A DNA stretch of 16,032 nt from RUG191 sp045642225 (GCA_045642225.1 JAZUIN010000037.1:1-16032), one strand, 5' to 3'; shown: positions 1-6,790, numbered from the stretch's first letter. Numbers and translations: made by a program. The notes: a model not told the origin generated them from the letters alone.

Positions 1-46
1 GCAAAAGCACCAGAGAAAAAACGCCTAAGCGAACTAAGAATATATA

Positions 47-64
47 GAACAGTTATACCTGTTC
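47..64. repeat. Short perfect inverted repeat, possible operator
   Basis: GAACAG and CTGTTC arms (47-52 and 59-64) flank a 6-base spacer. It lies in the gene-poor end of the window, where no convincing coding sequence was found between 1 and 157. It could be an operator for a gene beyond the left edge. A 6-bp match of this kind can also arise by chance. Confidence 0.25.
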
Positions 65-157
65 ATGATTAACATTTTTATAGTACTACACCTATTCTTT
101 TATTTTTGAGAATATGGTGTCACATCATTGACTAATATACACTTTTCAGTTAAATAA

Positions 158-202
158 ATCGTAACACACCCCATAATGATTGTCTTTTAACCTGTGGTTG
201 AA
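158..202 (-). promoter_or_regulatory. Copy A of the shared palindrome with promoter-like spacing
   Basis: On the minus strand, TTCAAC-N5-GTTAAA (186-202) runs into AAGACA (181-186) as a -35-like hexamer. TACGAT (158-163) follows after 17 bp as a -10-like hexamer. The palindrome overlaps the last codons and stop of the broken gene at 187-457. No gene was found downstream inside the window, so any transcript would leave the left edge. It is the weakest promoter match of copies A, B, D and F, but its spacing agrees with theirs. Confidence 0.45.
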
Positions 203-457
203 AGAATAAGCTTTCCTTCATTAAACCATTTAGCATAACTAAACAAAACCACTTCCCACAAGCCAGTATCCCAGGCCGCTTCATATTCATTTTGCATATC
301 TTCATCTACCTTGTTCCCATCAAAATAGCTTGATGGGAGCAAGTGTGTATTAACATTAATATCTCTTAATCATACGTTCCATATTTGCGTCGATTTTTTC
401 AGTTAACGCTACTTTACAGATTTTGTACCGATATACCCACTTTACTAAAGCTTTCAT
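187..457 (-). pseudogene. Hypothetical small protein, split by a one-base frameshift
   Basis: An ATG at 455-457 overlaps the stop of the upstream metallophosphoesterase as ATGA, suggesting translational coupling. The first frame gives 33 residues (begins MKALVKWVYRYK, ends MERMIKRY) and stops at 356-358. The reading continues one base over, from about 366, as an uninterrupted stretch containing LPSSYFDGNKVDED and AAWDTGLWEVVLF and ending at a TAA at 187-189. Joining the frames gives about 89 residues, so one extra base explains the break. The family is not recognised. An 8-bp-stem hairpin (CCCATCAA at 316-323, TTGATGGG at 330-337) lies inside it. It could alternatively be two separate short ORFs, but the second has no ATG near its beginning. 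Confidence 0.55.
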
Positions 458-1173
458 TTTTCATCGTATTTATCACCATGAATACATAATTCTTCGATAT
501 CCTCAAACATAATCTGAACCTTATCTGTAATTCTAGAGGTGTGATAATGTCCTGCATACCACCACTTATAATCTAGTTTGATTTCTATATCGCTTAACCA
601 ATGTTCTGTAGAATTATCTACCGTGCTCTGATCTATCCCAGAAATAAATAAATCTATTGGCATATATTCAAAAGGCAACGTATGAGACAGTACAACATCT
701 ATCTTCCAATCAGTTTTAGCAAGCTGACTCTCCACATATTTTTTTATTTCATCGGATGGCTGCTCATCCTCGAACCATGGATATCCCATCTGAAGCCTAT
801 ACCATTTATCGACACTGTATGCGCCACCAATAGCAATACATTTCTTTCCGTTAAATTCATAGATTTCCCCATCCTTTGCAAAAAGAATATTTGGATAATC
901 ATATTCATACCAGACAATACCACCATGAAAGGTTGTAGTCTTATAACTTTTTATTGTCTCCGGTCTTTTCTCATGATTCCCATGAATACAAAAAATCTTC
1001 AGAGGCAATCTAGCCAGCAACTGCTTCTTCCAACCATCTCGTGGATAGCCTGAAAAGTTGATGCCCGCATCACCGAGTATAATCATCACATCATCTCTTG
1101 TTGTTTCTACGCGGTCACAAAAATCTATTATTCTTCTAAACTCTCCGTGAGTATCTCCTGTTAAGTAAATCAT
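454..1173 (-). CDS. Calcineurin-like metallophosphoesterase, 239 aa
   Basis: A cytosolic two-metal phosphoesterase of the calcineurin superfamily. The motifs are in order: GDTHG at residues 6-10 (metal ligands D7 and H9), GDAGIN at 34-39 (D35), GNHE at 65-68 (bridging N66 and H67), LSHTLP around 162-167 and AGHYH around 207-211. All expected metal ligands are present and the length is normal for a single-domain enzyme. The start has an AAGGG ribosome site about 7 bases upstream, and the ATG overlaps the stop of a preceding gene fragment (ATGA). It overlaps the next gene's start in the same way. Substrate cannot be told from sequence: phosphoprotein, cyclic nucleotide, dinucleotide and RNA ends are all possible. 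It sits in an apparent operon with a second, unrelated metallophosphoesterase. Confidence 0.88.
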   Translation of the reverse strand: MIYLTGDTHGEFRRIIDFCDRVETTRDDVMIILGDAGINFSGYPRDGWKKQLLARLPLKIFCIHGNHEKRPETIKSYKTTTFHGGIVWYEYDYPNILFAKDGEIYEFNGKKCIAIGGAYSVDKWYRLQMGYPWFEDEQPSDEIKKYVESQLAKTDWKIDVVLSHTLPFEYMPIDLFISGIDQSTVDNSTEHWLSDIEIKLDYKWWYAGHYHTSRITDKVQIMFEDIEELCIHGDKYDEK

Positions 1174-1321
1174 ACCAATCCCTTCAGTACTCTCTCAAAT
1201 ACCTTATAATTTGTATCATCGTTTGGTGGGCAATATACCGCAAACTCTATTGCCTTTTTTAATTTCTCATTTTCTTTACATTGTTTTTTGTATCTTCAAA
1301 TACTGCTACATTATCTTCTCT
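1170..1321 (-). pseudogene. Fragment of a small unknown gene, frame-broken at an A6 tract
   Basis: Between the two phosphoesterases an open stretch reads REDNVAVFEDTK, then shifts frame at six A residues (1284-1289 on the plus strand as T6). It continues as KQCKENEKLKKAIEF and CPPNDDTNYKVFERV to a TGA at 1170-1172. Its stop overlaps the next ATG by four bases, as expected for a real operon gene. No ATG, GTG or TTG start could be found in either frame, so the 5' part may be lost or altered. One more A in the tract would restore one continuous frame. The family is not recognised. Confidence 0.4.
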
Positions 1322-2246
1322 ACTCGTTTGTTAGTCCTAACCTTTCTAATAACTCCTGTCTAAAGCTATTTGGCTTCTTATTCATGTAAGATTCCAAACT
1401 ATTCTCATAAATAGCCTGTACCATTTCCTCAAAAGGAATATCCTTCATAGCTGCCTTCATCAAGTTTTCTGCTTGATGTCTTGCTCCTTCCATCAACCTG
1501 TCCTCTATAGAATAAGGATATATCTCCTCAAGCGTTTCCAAACAAATGCCACAAAGCATACAAGGATAATTAGGAAATCCTTTATGAAAACAGCAGCCTC
1601 CATCAACATCGATATCATTATATCTGTATCCAATCAGTCCCGGGCGATCCTCGTCCCTTCTTCCCCTTAGCCGATAGCTCTCTGTTATAGTTGGTGTATG
1701 TCCATGAACTATAATTTCATCATCGACATAATATCCCCAATAATTTCTTTCATATAAATTTGTATAAAACAGTCTACTTTCATCTTTGCTATGCCAAGCA
1801 TGACATATTCTATAGGTTACTGCTACACCACCTGCAGTAGTAATCTCAACAGCTCTGTTATATGGCATATCAAACCTCACCTTATCAAAGAAGGGCTTTA
1901 ATGCTTTTGGATTTCGATTAAAGCAATTATCCACAACAGATGCAAAATCATAATATGTTTCTGGCAAACTGTCATAAGGGTCATGGTCCTCCTTTGTCCA
2001 AGGAAGAAAGTAAGCATTATACCAATCCATAGCCTCCTGATCATGATTACCTCTTACACTGCGATACTTACCAGTGGTCGTGATATTGTCCACTACCCAC
2101 TGCATCACATCTGCTACCTGATTTCCCCTGTCAACCCAATCACCTACGAAATAGATAATGGCTTCTGGATCCTTACTCTCTATTTTATTCAACAATAGCT
2201 TCAATTCCTTAAAGCATCCGTGCACATCACCTATTACATAATGCAT
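1320..2246 (-). CDS. PPP-family Ser/Thr phosphatase-like metallophosphoesterase, 308 aa
   Basis: This belongs to the PPP branch of the calcineurin-like superfamily (bacterial PrpA/Ap4A-hydrolase-like group). The signature motifs are intact: GDVHG at 6-10, GDWVDRG at 35-41, RGNHD at 65-69, a CHAW histidine mid-protein and VHGHTP about residue 180. These supply the two-metal site, catalytic His/Asp and substrate arginine. Near the end a DGGCCFHKG stretch, the usual closing PPP strand, is followed by PCMLCGIC, a cysteine cluster that may bind metal or be incidental. A ribosome site AAGGAG lies five bases before the ATG. Transcription probably starts at the palindrome promoter at 2361-2405, leaving a leader of roughly 105 bases. 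The substrate may be phosphoprotein or dinucleoside polyphosphate; sequence does not decide this. Confidence 0.9.
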   Translation of the reverse strand: MHYVIGDVHGCFKELKLLLNKIESKDPEAIIYFVGDWVDRGNQVADVMQWVVDNITTTGKYRSVRGNHDQEAMDWYNAYFLPWTKEDHDPYDSLPETYYDFASVVDNCFNRNPKALKPFFDKVRFDMPYNRAVEITTAGGVAVTYRICHAWHSKDESRLFYTNLYERNYWGYYVDDEIIVHGHTPTITESYRLRGRRDEDRPGLIGYRYNDIDVDGGCCFHKGFPNYPCMLCGICLETLEEIYPYSIEDRLMEGARHQAENLMKAAMKDIPFEEMVQAIYENSLESYMNKKPNSFRQELLERLGLTNE

Positions 2247-2360
2247 AACTACTCCTTTTCTAAGCAGGGACTTGCTTCTGATAATATTTATAAATACTGG
2301 TTGTTAGCATATACGCCAAACACTTTGTAATCTTCATCTCCTAGAATCCTCTACATTATA

Positions 2361-2405
2361 ATTATATCCAATGATAAAAAGCCTGTCATTTAACGGTTAG
2401 TTGAA
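2361..2405 (-). promoter_or_regulatory. Copy B: palindrome-headed promoter for the phosphoesterase operon
   Basis: Minus strand: TTCAAC-N5-GTTAAA (2389-2405), then -35 ATGACA (2384-2389), exactly 17 bp, then -10 TATAAT (2361-2366). The next gene is the PPP phosphatase starting at 2246. The palindrome touching the -35 suggests a regulator acting directly on RNA polymerase binding. Confidence 0.7.
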
Positions 2406-2453
2406 TAACTAATCAAATACCATTTCCAATAATATGCTATATTTTCATTCCGC

Positions 2454-2475
2454 TAGCATTTAACTGGTAGTTCAA
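2454..2475 (-). repeat. Copy C of the shared palindrome, degenerate -35
   Basis: Minus strand TTGAAC-N5-GTTAAA (2459-2475) begins directly after the stop of the third HTH gene. The -35 position reads ATGCTA rather than ATGACA, and only a weak CATATT lies at the -10 spacing. It is 70 bp upstream of copy B in the same orientation, so it may be a second binding site for the same regulator or a decayed promoter. Confidence 0.5.
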
Positions 2476-2757
2476 TCATGCCGCCTTACTGCCGACAAAA
2501 TCCCTAAAAACAACTGAAGAGGGCTGTTCGCCCTCTTCAAAGTTTCTAGTAATGTCATGTAAATCCGCTTCATACAATTCCATGAGTGCGAACATTGTGT
2601 CCGCCTGAGGATATGACTTTCTTTTCTCATATTTGTACACGGCCTGTACAGAACCCCAGACAAAGGTATTCTCTAACCTCATCTACTGAAAGATTCTTCG
2701 ACTTCTGAGTAACTCGTCTCCATTTATATCTGATACCAAGATTATTTTTTCTCGCAT
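2476..2757 (-). pseudogene. Third Cro/C1-type HTH regulator, broken by two compensating one-base shifts
   Basis: An ATG at 2755-2757 with AAGGAG five bases upstream lies inside the 3' end of the preceding HTH gene. Reading MREK, one more A in the A6 tract at 2745-2750 would lead into a frame with RVTQKSKNLSVDEVREYLCLG. One base fewer near the GGGGTT at about 2664-2669 then leads to SVQAVYKYEKRKSYPQAD and TMFALMELYEADLHDITR. Together they form a recognisable HTH_3 domain of about 93 residues; net length is a multiple of three. The longest single-frame piece starts at 2682 and lacks the first helices. A 10-bp-stem, 5-base-loop hairpin (2515-2539) lies in the C-terminal codons. If the sequence is right, this regulator is inactive. 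Confidence 0.6.
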
Positions 2758-3002
2758 TTATTCTCCTTCGCCACCAGCATATCATCCATATTGACCTGCA
2801 ATAGTTGGCCTAATATAAACATATTACTTATTGTTGGAAGGGTCTCTCCCTTCTGCCACCGGTAGACTGCCTGGAAGGAAACATTCATCGCCTTGCTAAT
2901 ATCCTTAATCGCTATCTCTCGTTCCTCCATAAGCAGCTTGATTTTGTGTCCTGTTGCCACGATATCAAGTTCTACTGGCTTCTGTTCTCTATTAATAATC
3001 AT
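2742..3002 (-). CDS. Cro/C1-type helix-turn-helix regulator, 86 aa
   Basis: A small DNA-binding protein that is almost entirely one HTH_3 domain. The domain reads HKIKLLMEEREIAIKDIS, then the recognition helix region FQAVYRWQKGETLPTISN and the closing LGQLLQVNMDDML. It shares the xATGxKIxxL lead-in with its upstream neighbour, so the two are probably paralogues. An ATG nine bases further upstream at 3011 is possible, but AAAGGA is too close to it; the ATG at 3000-3002 has an 8-base spacing. It is transcribed from copy D of the palindrome promoter. The next regulator gene starts inside its 3' end, which implies coupled translation. It could bind the shared palindrome; that is inference. Confidence 0.82.
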   Translation of the reverse strand: MIINREQKPVELDIVATGHKIKLLMEEREIAIKDISKAMNVSFQAVYRWQKGETLPTISNMFILGQLLQVNMDDMLVAKENKCEKK

Positions 3003-3049
3003 AAACACCATCCTTTCAATCCCTATTTAAGGAAATTTCTGTTAAGGAT

Positions 3050-3095
3050 AGTGTAGCAATCTCTATGTTGGGTTGTCATTTAACGAGTAGTTGAA
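3050..3095 (-). promoter_or_regulatory. Copy D: palindrome-headed promoter for the HTH2-HTH3 pair
   Basis: Minus strand: TTCAAC-N5-GTTAAA (3079-3095), -35 ATGACA (3074-3079), then TACACT (3050-3055) after 18 bp. The palindrome also encodes the end (FNYSLND) of the upstream HTH1 protein, so a promoter element is embedded in coding sequence. The -10 is weaker than in copies B and F. Confidence 0.55.
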
Positions 3096-3443
3096 ATACA
3101 TCTCTCTTAGCCTAATGTAATAAGCCCATAAACGACGAGTAGTTGAGGCAGAGAAGCCCTCTGCCTCAGGCTGAAATTCCACCTCAAACTGAGGTTTGAT
3201 TACTAATGGTACAAGGAAATCATCTACCTTGATACCAAAGATTCTGCTTAAAAAAAATAGATTCTCAATATCTGGAAGGTTGTGGCCATGACGCCACTTA
3301 TTTATTGACTGAACCGAGAGTCCCATGATTCCGCCGAGCTCTTTGTCAGAAAGTCCACTCGCATCAATCAGCTTACTAATTTTCTTGCCTGTGGCATCCA
3401 TATCGATGCCGGAAATATTCATACCATTCCATACCATAGGCAT
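3063..3443 (-). CDS. Cro/C1-type helix-turn-helix regulator with C-terminal tail, 126 aa
   Basis: An HTH_3 domain spans about residues 17-78: GKKISKLIDASGLSDKELG, then helix 3 SVQSINKWRHGHNLPDIEN and LSRIFGIKVDDFL. A tail of about 48 residues follows with no known domain. The start ATG has AAGGAG four bases upstream; a second ATG two codons later is equally usable. Two perfect palindromes in its leader (3474-3489 and 3495-3509) suggest autoregulation. The last codons overlap copy D of the shared palindrome, and a 10-bp-stem hairpin (3144-3168) lies in the tail-coding region. No catalytic or membrane segment is seen, so it is a transcriptional regulator, with target unknown. Confidence 0.85.
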   Translation of the reverse strand: MPMVWNGMNISGIDMDATGKKISKLIDASGLSDKELGGIMGLSVQSINKWRHGHNLPDIENLFFLSRIFGIKVDDFLVPLVIKPQFEVEFQPEAEGFSASTTRRLWAYYIRLREMYFNYSLNDNPT

Positions 3444-3473
3444 ATTACTCCTTTCGTTAAATTGTATTTCGTT

Positions 3474-3509
3474 GTAACCTGTTGGTTACTTCTCTGATAA
3501 ACTTTATCA
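3474..3509. promoter_or_regulatory. Two perfect palindromes in the HTH1 leader, likely operators
   Basis: GTAACC-TGTT-GGTTAC (3474-3489) and TGATAAA-C-TTTATCA (3495-3509) lie back to back between the promoter at 3569-3597 and the HTH1 start. Such dyads are typical binding sites for Cro/C1-type dimers, so HTH1 is the obvious candidate ligand. They could also form RNA hairpins in the leader. Confidence 0.5.
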
Positions 3510-3568
3510 TTTCTTATACCCAATAAATTGTGCATATATATTCCGCCTTAGTTTTTTCTTATACTTTC

Positions 3569-3597
3569 ATTTTATTTCTTTATCGGAACAAAATCAA
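3569..3597 (-). promoter_or_regulatory. Sigma-70 type promoter for HTH1
   Basis: Minus strand: -35 TTGATT (3592-3597), 17 bp, -10 TAAAAT (3569-3574). It overlaps the stop region of the preceding short gene. A start near 3562 would give a leader of about 120 bases holding both palindromes. This promoter lacks the shared TTCAAC-N5-GTTAAA element. Confidence 0.55.
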
Positions 3598-3772
3598 TTT
3601 GAAGTTGTCTTCACATACCCCTCATGATTAATCTTCATATATTCAAATTCCGGATCCAACAATTCTGATTCCAGTAATCTAACTTTAAGATTTAACTCAT
3701 TTATTTTGTTGCGTCTTTCATTAATTGCCCTATTGGATACGAATGTTTTTTAATTTTATACATAAACGACAT
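3594..3772 (-). pseudogene. Short unknown gene, frame-broken at an A6 tract
   Basis: A strong ribosome site GGGAGG precedes an ATG at 3770-3772. The first frame gives MSFMYKIKK and then continues only to a nearby TAA. After the A6 tract a second frame reads TFVSNRAINERRNKINELN and KVRLLESELLDPEFEYMKI to a TGA at 3594-3596. One extra A would give a single product of about 59 residues, mostly helical and possibly coiled coil. The family is not recognised. It lies 18 bases after the stop of the 190-residue gene and is probably in the same operon. Confidence 0.5.
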
Positions 3773-3790
3773 TATCCAACCTCCCAACAC

Positions 3791-4363
3791 CTATTCCTCC
3801 TGGTCTGGTATCTCATCACTATGCATCTTCATTACCGCCCTCATCAAAAAATAAGCACTCTGTATATAAAGATCATCATCGTCAAATGAATCCACTATTT
3901 GATCGTAAACGGCATATATTGCGCTAATTAAACAAGGGTTTGCTAGAAGAAGTGCCCATGCACCTCCAACACGTCTCACCCGATCTAATTCACTTATTAT
4001 TTCTGATAATCTATCTGTCTTAATGCAATTCCAAATGCCAAAAACTTGCATAACATTGTCGCCTTCTGGTTCATTTCGGTTCTTTTCTTTTTCTATTTTT
4101 TCTAATTCGAAGCGATTAATTCCAGAATTATTTATATTTTTAAGTTCCTCAAGAATATCAACTGTCAGCTTGGCGGATTCTTCAACTTCATCTATAGACA
4201 TAGTAGTAATAAATCTAATACTTTGCAACTCTACTATATATTTAAAATAATTTTCAGAGATTTCTTCCCTGCGGAACTTATCATTTACAACTTTAATTAA
4301 AGCTTCCTCAATCTCTGTATGCTCCTCTGTTGTGATTGCATCAAACTGCTTTATTTCGCCCAT
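3791..4363 (-). CDS. Hypothetical protein, 190 aa
   Basis: Not recognised. The ATG has an excellent AAGGAGG site six bases upstream, and the frame is clean. The protein is acidic and mostly helical, with a charged N-terminal half (EEHTEIEEALIKVVNDKF, DEVEESAKLTVDILEELKN). A more hydrophobic stretch WALLLANPCLISAIYAVYD follows around residues 135-155, and the end is acidic (DDDD, DQEE). That stretch is too broken by polar residues to be a convincing membrane segment. No signal peptide is seen. It sits between a HAD phosphatase with a short ORF and a frame-broken short gene, all probably expressed from promoter F. Its role is unknown. Confidence 0.75.
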   Translation of the reverse strand: MGEIKQFDAITTEEHTEIEEALIKVVNDKFRREEISENYFKYIVELQSIRFITTMSIDEVEESAKLTVDILEELKNINNSGINRFELEKIEKEKNRNEPEGDNVMQVFGIWNCIKTDRLSEIISELDRVRRVGGAWALLLANPCLISAIYAVYDQIVDSFDDDDLYIQSAYFLMRAVMKMHSDEIPDQEE

Positions 4364-4386
4364 GCGATACCTCCTTCATACATTTA

Positions 4387-4458
4387 TTAATAATTATATC
4401 TATCTGCAATGATTCTAAGTGCATCAAGAACCTGTGTTACAAGCATTTTGTCTGCCAT
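4387..4458 (-). CDS. Possible 23-residue small protein
   Basis: MADKMLVTQVLDALRIIAD followed by RYNY and TAA. The GGGAGG ending the HAD gene lies about 11-12 bases upstream of its ATG and the gap to the HAD stop is three bases, so it could be translated by coupling. The predicted peptide is a single amphipathic helix. It is short enough to be chance, and no homologue is known to me. Confidence 0.35.
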   Translation of the reverse strand: MADKMLVTQVLDALRIIADRYNY

Positions 4459-4461
4459 CTT

Positions 4462-4908
4462 TCATTTCCTCCCTAGCAATTTCTTCAACCTTTTATAATC
4501 CTGCTCCGTAAATCCGTGTGCACTATCAGTCATATACAAATTGGAAGTTCTTTTACCTTCTTCAAAAATAGACTCCTCATCATCCAAAATGATATATGAA
4601 TCTGCAGGATGTCGTCGCAGATAATAATCTATCTCTTTATTTCTAAAACCATCCGGTGATGTAGCAGTCTTATCAATAGTCTCGATACCAGCAGCCTTTA
4701 ATCTGACCATTAAATCATCTATGTGTGCTGCCCTGCTTCCATCTCTTGCTATACCATTTCTCCATGTAGAGGAAAGAACAATCTTTACATTAAGGAAATC
4801 TTTTATCAATCTATTGAACCAATAACAACACTCATCATTTAAGGAAAATGGCCTTTTCCAATCACTCTGTTTATTCAATACTCCGTCTACATCTAAAAAA
4901 ATATACAT
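4462..4908 (-). CDS. HAD-superfamily phosphatase-like protein, 148 aa
   Basis: A HAD fold resembling the HAD domain found with Swiss Army Knife RNA-repair proteins (PF18143-like; recognised by pattern, not searched). Motif I is FLDVDGVLN (nucleophile D6, acid/base D8). Motif II is the serine in IVLSSTW, and motif IV is the acidic pair in YIILDDEES. A lysine for motif III is likely in FRNKEIDYY. The ATG at 4906-4908 is preferred because GAGGTG lies six bases upstream. A longer reading to 4956 would place the start inside promoter F. The leader is then only about 13 bases. It heads the first block of the array. With two metallophosphoesterases downstream it hints at phosphate-ester or RNA-end metabolism, but substrate is unknown. 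Confidence 0.82.
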   Translation of the reverse strand: MYIFLDVDGVLNKQSDWKRPFSLNDECCYWFNRLIKDFLNVKIVLSSTWRNGIARDGSRAAHIDDLMVRLKAAGIETIDKTATSPDGFRNKEIDYYLRRHPADSYIILDDEESIFEEGKRTSNLYMTDSAHGFTEQDYKRLKKLLGRK

Positions 4909-4927
4909 GACTGTCACCTCAGTAATT

Positions 4928-4972
4928 ATTATACAAACCAAAATAATCGTTGTCATTTAACCAATAGTTGAA
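4928..4972 (-). promoter_or_regulatory. Copy F: palindrome-headed promoter for the HAD operon
   Basis: Minus strand: TTCAAC-N5-GTTAAA (4956-4972), -35 ATGACA (4951-4956), exactly 17 bp, -10 TATAAT (4928-4933). A start near 4921 leaves just enough leader for the GAGGTG site of the HAD gene. It matches copy B in sequence and spacing. Confidence 0.75.
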
Positions 4973-5329
4973 TTAAAAAAAGACTCCAATCTTCCTTCCG
5001 AATTTGCAGTTCCATAATAATGATACATTGCAGGCTTTATACCAAAACACAGTTCAAAACACTAAAAAAGCACTTCGTATCAGTATTTCTACTAATAACG
5101 AAGTGCCTTAATAGCATCTTCTAATGGAGTCTGTCAACGTTCTGACGGACCGACGTCTAATTAGAAATGGACTTCATTGTTGAGAGCGCTTATCCCCCGT
5201 CTGAAGAATCCTTGTATATGATAGAAAGTAATGTCAGTGCTTTGGAACTTATCGACCTGATACTATGCAGTATTGTGTCAAATCATGTAAGATTTTTGTG
5301 GTCAGAAAAATTTCTAACGCCCTTTATCT
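4973..5329. other. Gene-free stretch between the integrase and the gene array
   Basis: No convincing coding sequence. It holds the integrase terminator (5064-5106), an 8-bp inverted pair AGACTCCA/TGGAGTCT (4981-4988, 5125-5132) enclosing it, and a GTCTGTCA/TGACGGAC dyad (5129-5150). Attachment sites of integrative elements usually lie beside the integrase gene, so an att site may be here. No flanking copy could be identified within the window. Confidence 0.4.
5064..5106 (-). terminator. Strong intrinsic terminator after the integrase
   Basis: On the minus strand GCACTTCG pairs with CGAAGTGC. The arms continue through an AT-rich stretch with one bulge and one G-T pair up to a GAAA tetraloop. 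The 3' arm is followed by T6 (A's at 5064-5069 on the plus strand). The arms span 5070-5105. Confidence 0.8.
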
Positions 5330-6647
5330 TTACATCATATGCATTTGTATAACTCTTGCAACGACATGCCTCAATGAATTTCGCCAAAGACACATCTTAT
5401 ATTTAATTATAAGCTTGCCCTCGAGAGAATGCAATACCTCTTCCTTCTTCTCCTGTGTTACCTCCGCATAGATGTCCATCGTGGTCTTGATATCTGCATG
5501 CCCCATGATGGATTGAATCACCTTTACGTTATTTTCAATCTCACACAGGCGTGTGCAAAAGGTATTACGCAGATGATGACAGCTGAATTCCGGAAGCAAA
5601 ATAGGCTCTCTAGCCTCTGCTTTTGCCTGTTCTTCTTCAAGAGCATTATAAGATTCTGTGATTCGTCTAATAGCCTTATTCACAGCTCCCGGCTCGAACA
5701 CAGTTTCTCTTCCATTGGTAAAAATGAATCCTAAATAGCCATCGATTTCTGACTGATTAAAACCTGAGCATTTCGGAAGCTGATATTCTCTTGCAAAAGC
5801 GTCATAAACATCATTAAATAACAGAATCGTTCTGATACCCGCTCGCTTCTTAGGTGTGGTAACTGTAAACTTTGTAATACTTTCACCTGTCTCTTCATTC
5901 TCTACCGGGCGGTAAATCAGATTGTGATTCACACTGATGCTTCGCTTTTTAAAATCCACATCTTCCCACCGAAGGCCCAAGCATTCTCCAATTCTCATAC
6001 CTGTACCAAGAAGCGTAACAAGAATCGGATAACCATCCCTCGTATTCTACACTGTCCTCAATAAAATCAACCAATGCTTGCTGCTGTGGGATAGTAAGTG
6101 CTCTACGATATCCCTTCCAATCAGCATTCCCACGTTTGATTTCGTTCATAATCCCATTCGTTGGATTGGTTCGAATTAACTCACCTCGGATTGCCCTCTC
6201 GAATAATGGATAAAGCAGTGTATGAATGTTGTCGATAGTTGCAACAGCAATATCATCTTCCTCCATAAGTCCATAATAGAAATCTCTCACATGAGAATAC
6301 TTCACTGCCCCCAGCTTCATTTTTCCTAGAGCATCACGCACGAAATGATTGTAGGTGTACTTATAATTTGACTTTGTTGTCTCTTTCAAATCATGCTTAT
6401 TTTTGATGTACTTATTCCAGTATTGATTTACTGTAATTTTCTCTGCGGAATTAGGATCAAGTCCGTCTTCCAAATCCTCTATTAACTTTTTCTCTTTGCG
6501 TCTGAGTTCCAACAAGTCTTTTGAGTAAATAACTTTTCGCTCACCTCTGTAATTGGTCCATGAGTAGCTGTATCTACCATCTTTTCGTTGGTTCTCACCT
6601 TTTCTTAGGGCTCTACCCTTACTATCTTTTCTAGTTTTGTTCGCCAT
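5330..6647 (-). pseudogene. Tyrosine integrase of the Tn916/ICE type, broken by one inserted base
   Basis: A phage/ICE-type tyrosine recombinase. The start MANKTRKDSKG has AAAGGAG upstream. The order is an arm-binding N-terminus (RYSYSWTNYRGERKVIY), a SAM-like core-binding domain (ITVNQYWNKYIKNKHDLKE), then the catalytic domain. The frame breaks near 6029. TGG TTA CCG ATT, expected for WLPILVTLLGTGMRIGE, carries an extra T, and the intact frame resumes as PILVTLLGTG. Catalytic residues are all present across the two frames: R in GMRIGE, K in TPKKRAG, HHLR, the GH of MGHADI and the Y of MDIYAE. The C-terminus runs about 22 residues past the usual end after LEGKLIIK. As written, no full-length enzyme is made; a sequencing error of one base would restore it. 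Confidence 0.85.
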
Positions 6648-6790
6648 TTTTAGCTCCTTTCGACTTGCGCTGACAAAACAAGAAACGACTTTTCCCATAC
6701 CAATATTGTATCATGGTCTGATGCCAAATTAGTATAGAAAAATTGCCGCATCCTTGTCCATATCAGTCCTTTTTTCAATAATCTCTCTCC

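Noticed and set aside
682..1053. Plus-strand 123-residue ORF
   Set aside because: It lies wholly within the metallophosphoesterase, whose motifs are intact.
3132..3144. Sixth copy of the palindrome
   Set aside because: It shares TCAACTACTCGT with copy D but lacks the second arm; likely a partial duplication or chance within coding sequence.
4909..4956. Longer HAD protein starting at 4956
   Set aside because: The extra codons overlie the -35 and -10 of promoter F and have no ribosome site, while GAGGTG fits the ATG at 4906-4908.
181..4972. True integron cassette array
   Set aside because: Half-site-like sequences fit, but no full attC with a second matching half and long hairpin was found, blocks hold several genes, and the integrase is of Tn916 type rather than IntI. 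The promoter reading explains the -35/-10 spacing.
4981..5132. Miniature transposable element bounded by AGACTCCA/TGGAGTCT
   Set aside because: Only 8-bp ends, no clear target duplication, and the inside is explained by the integrase terminator.
5167..5734. Plus-strand ORFs over the integrase 3' end
   Set aside because: Low-complexity translations opposite recognisable integrase catalytic motifs.
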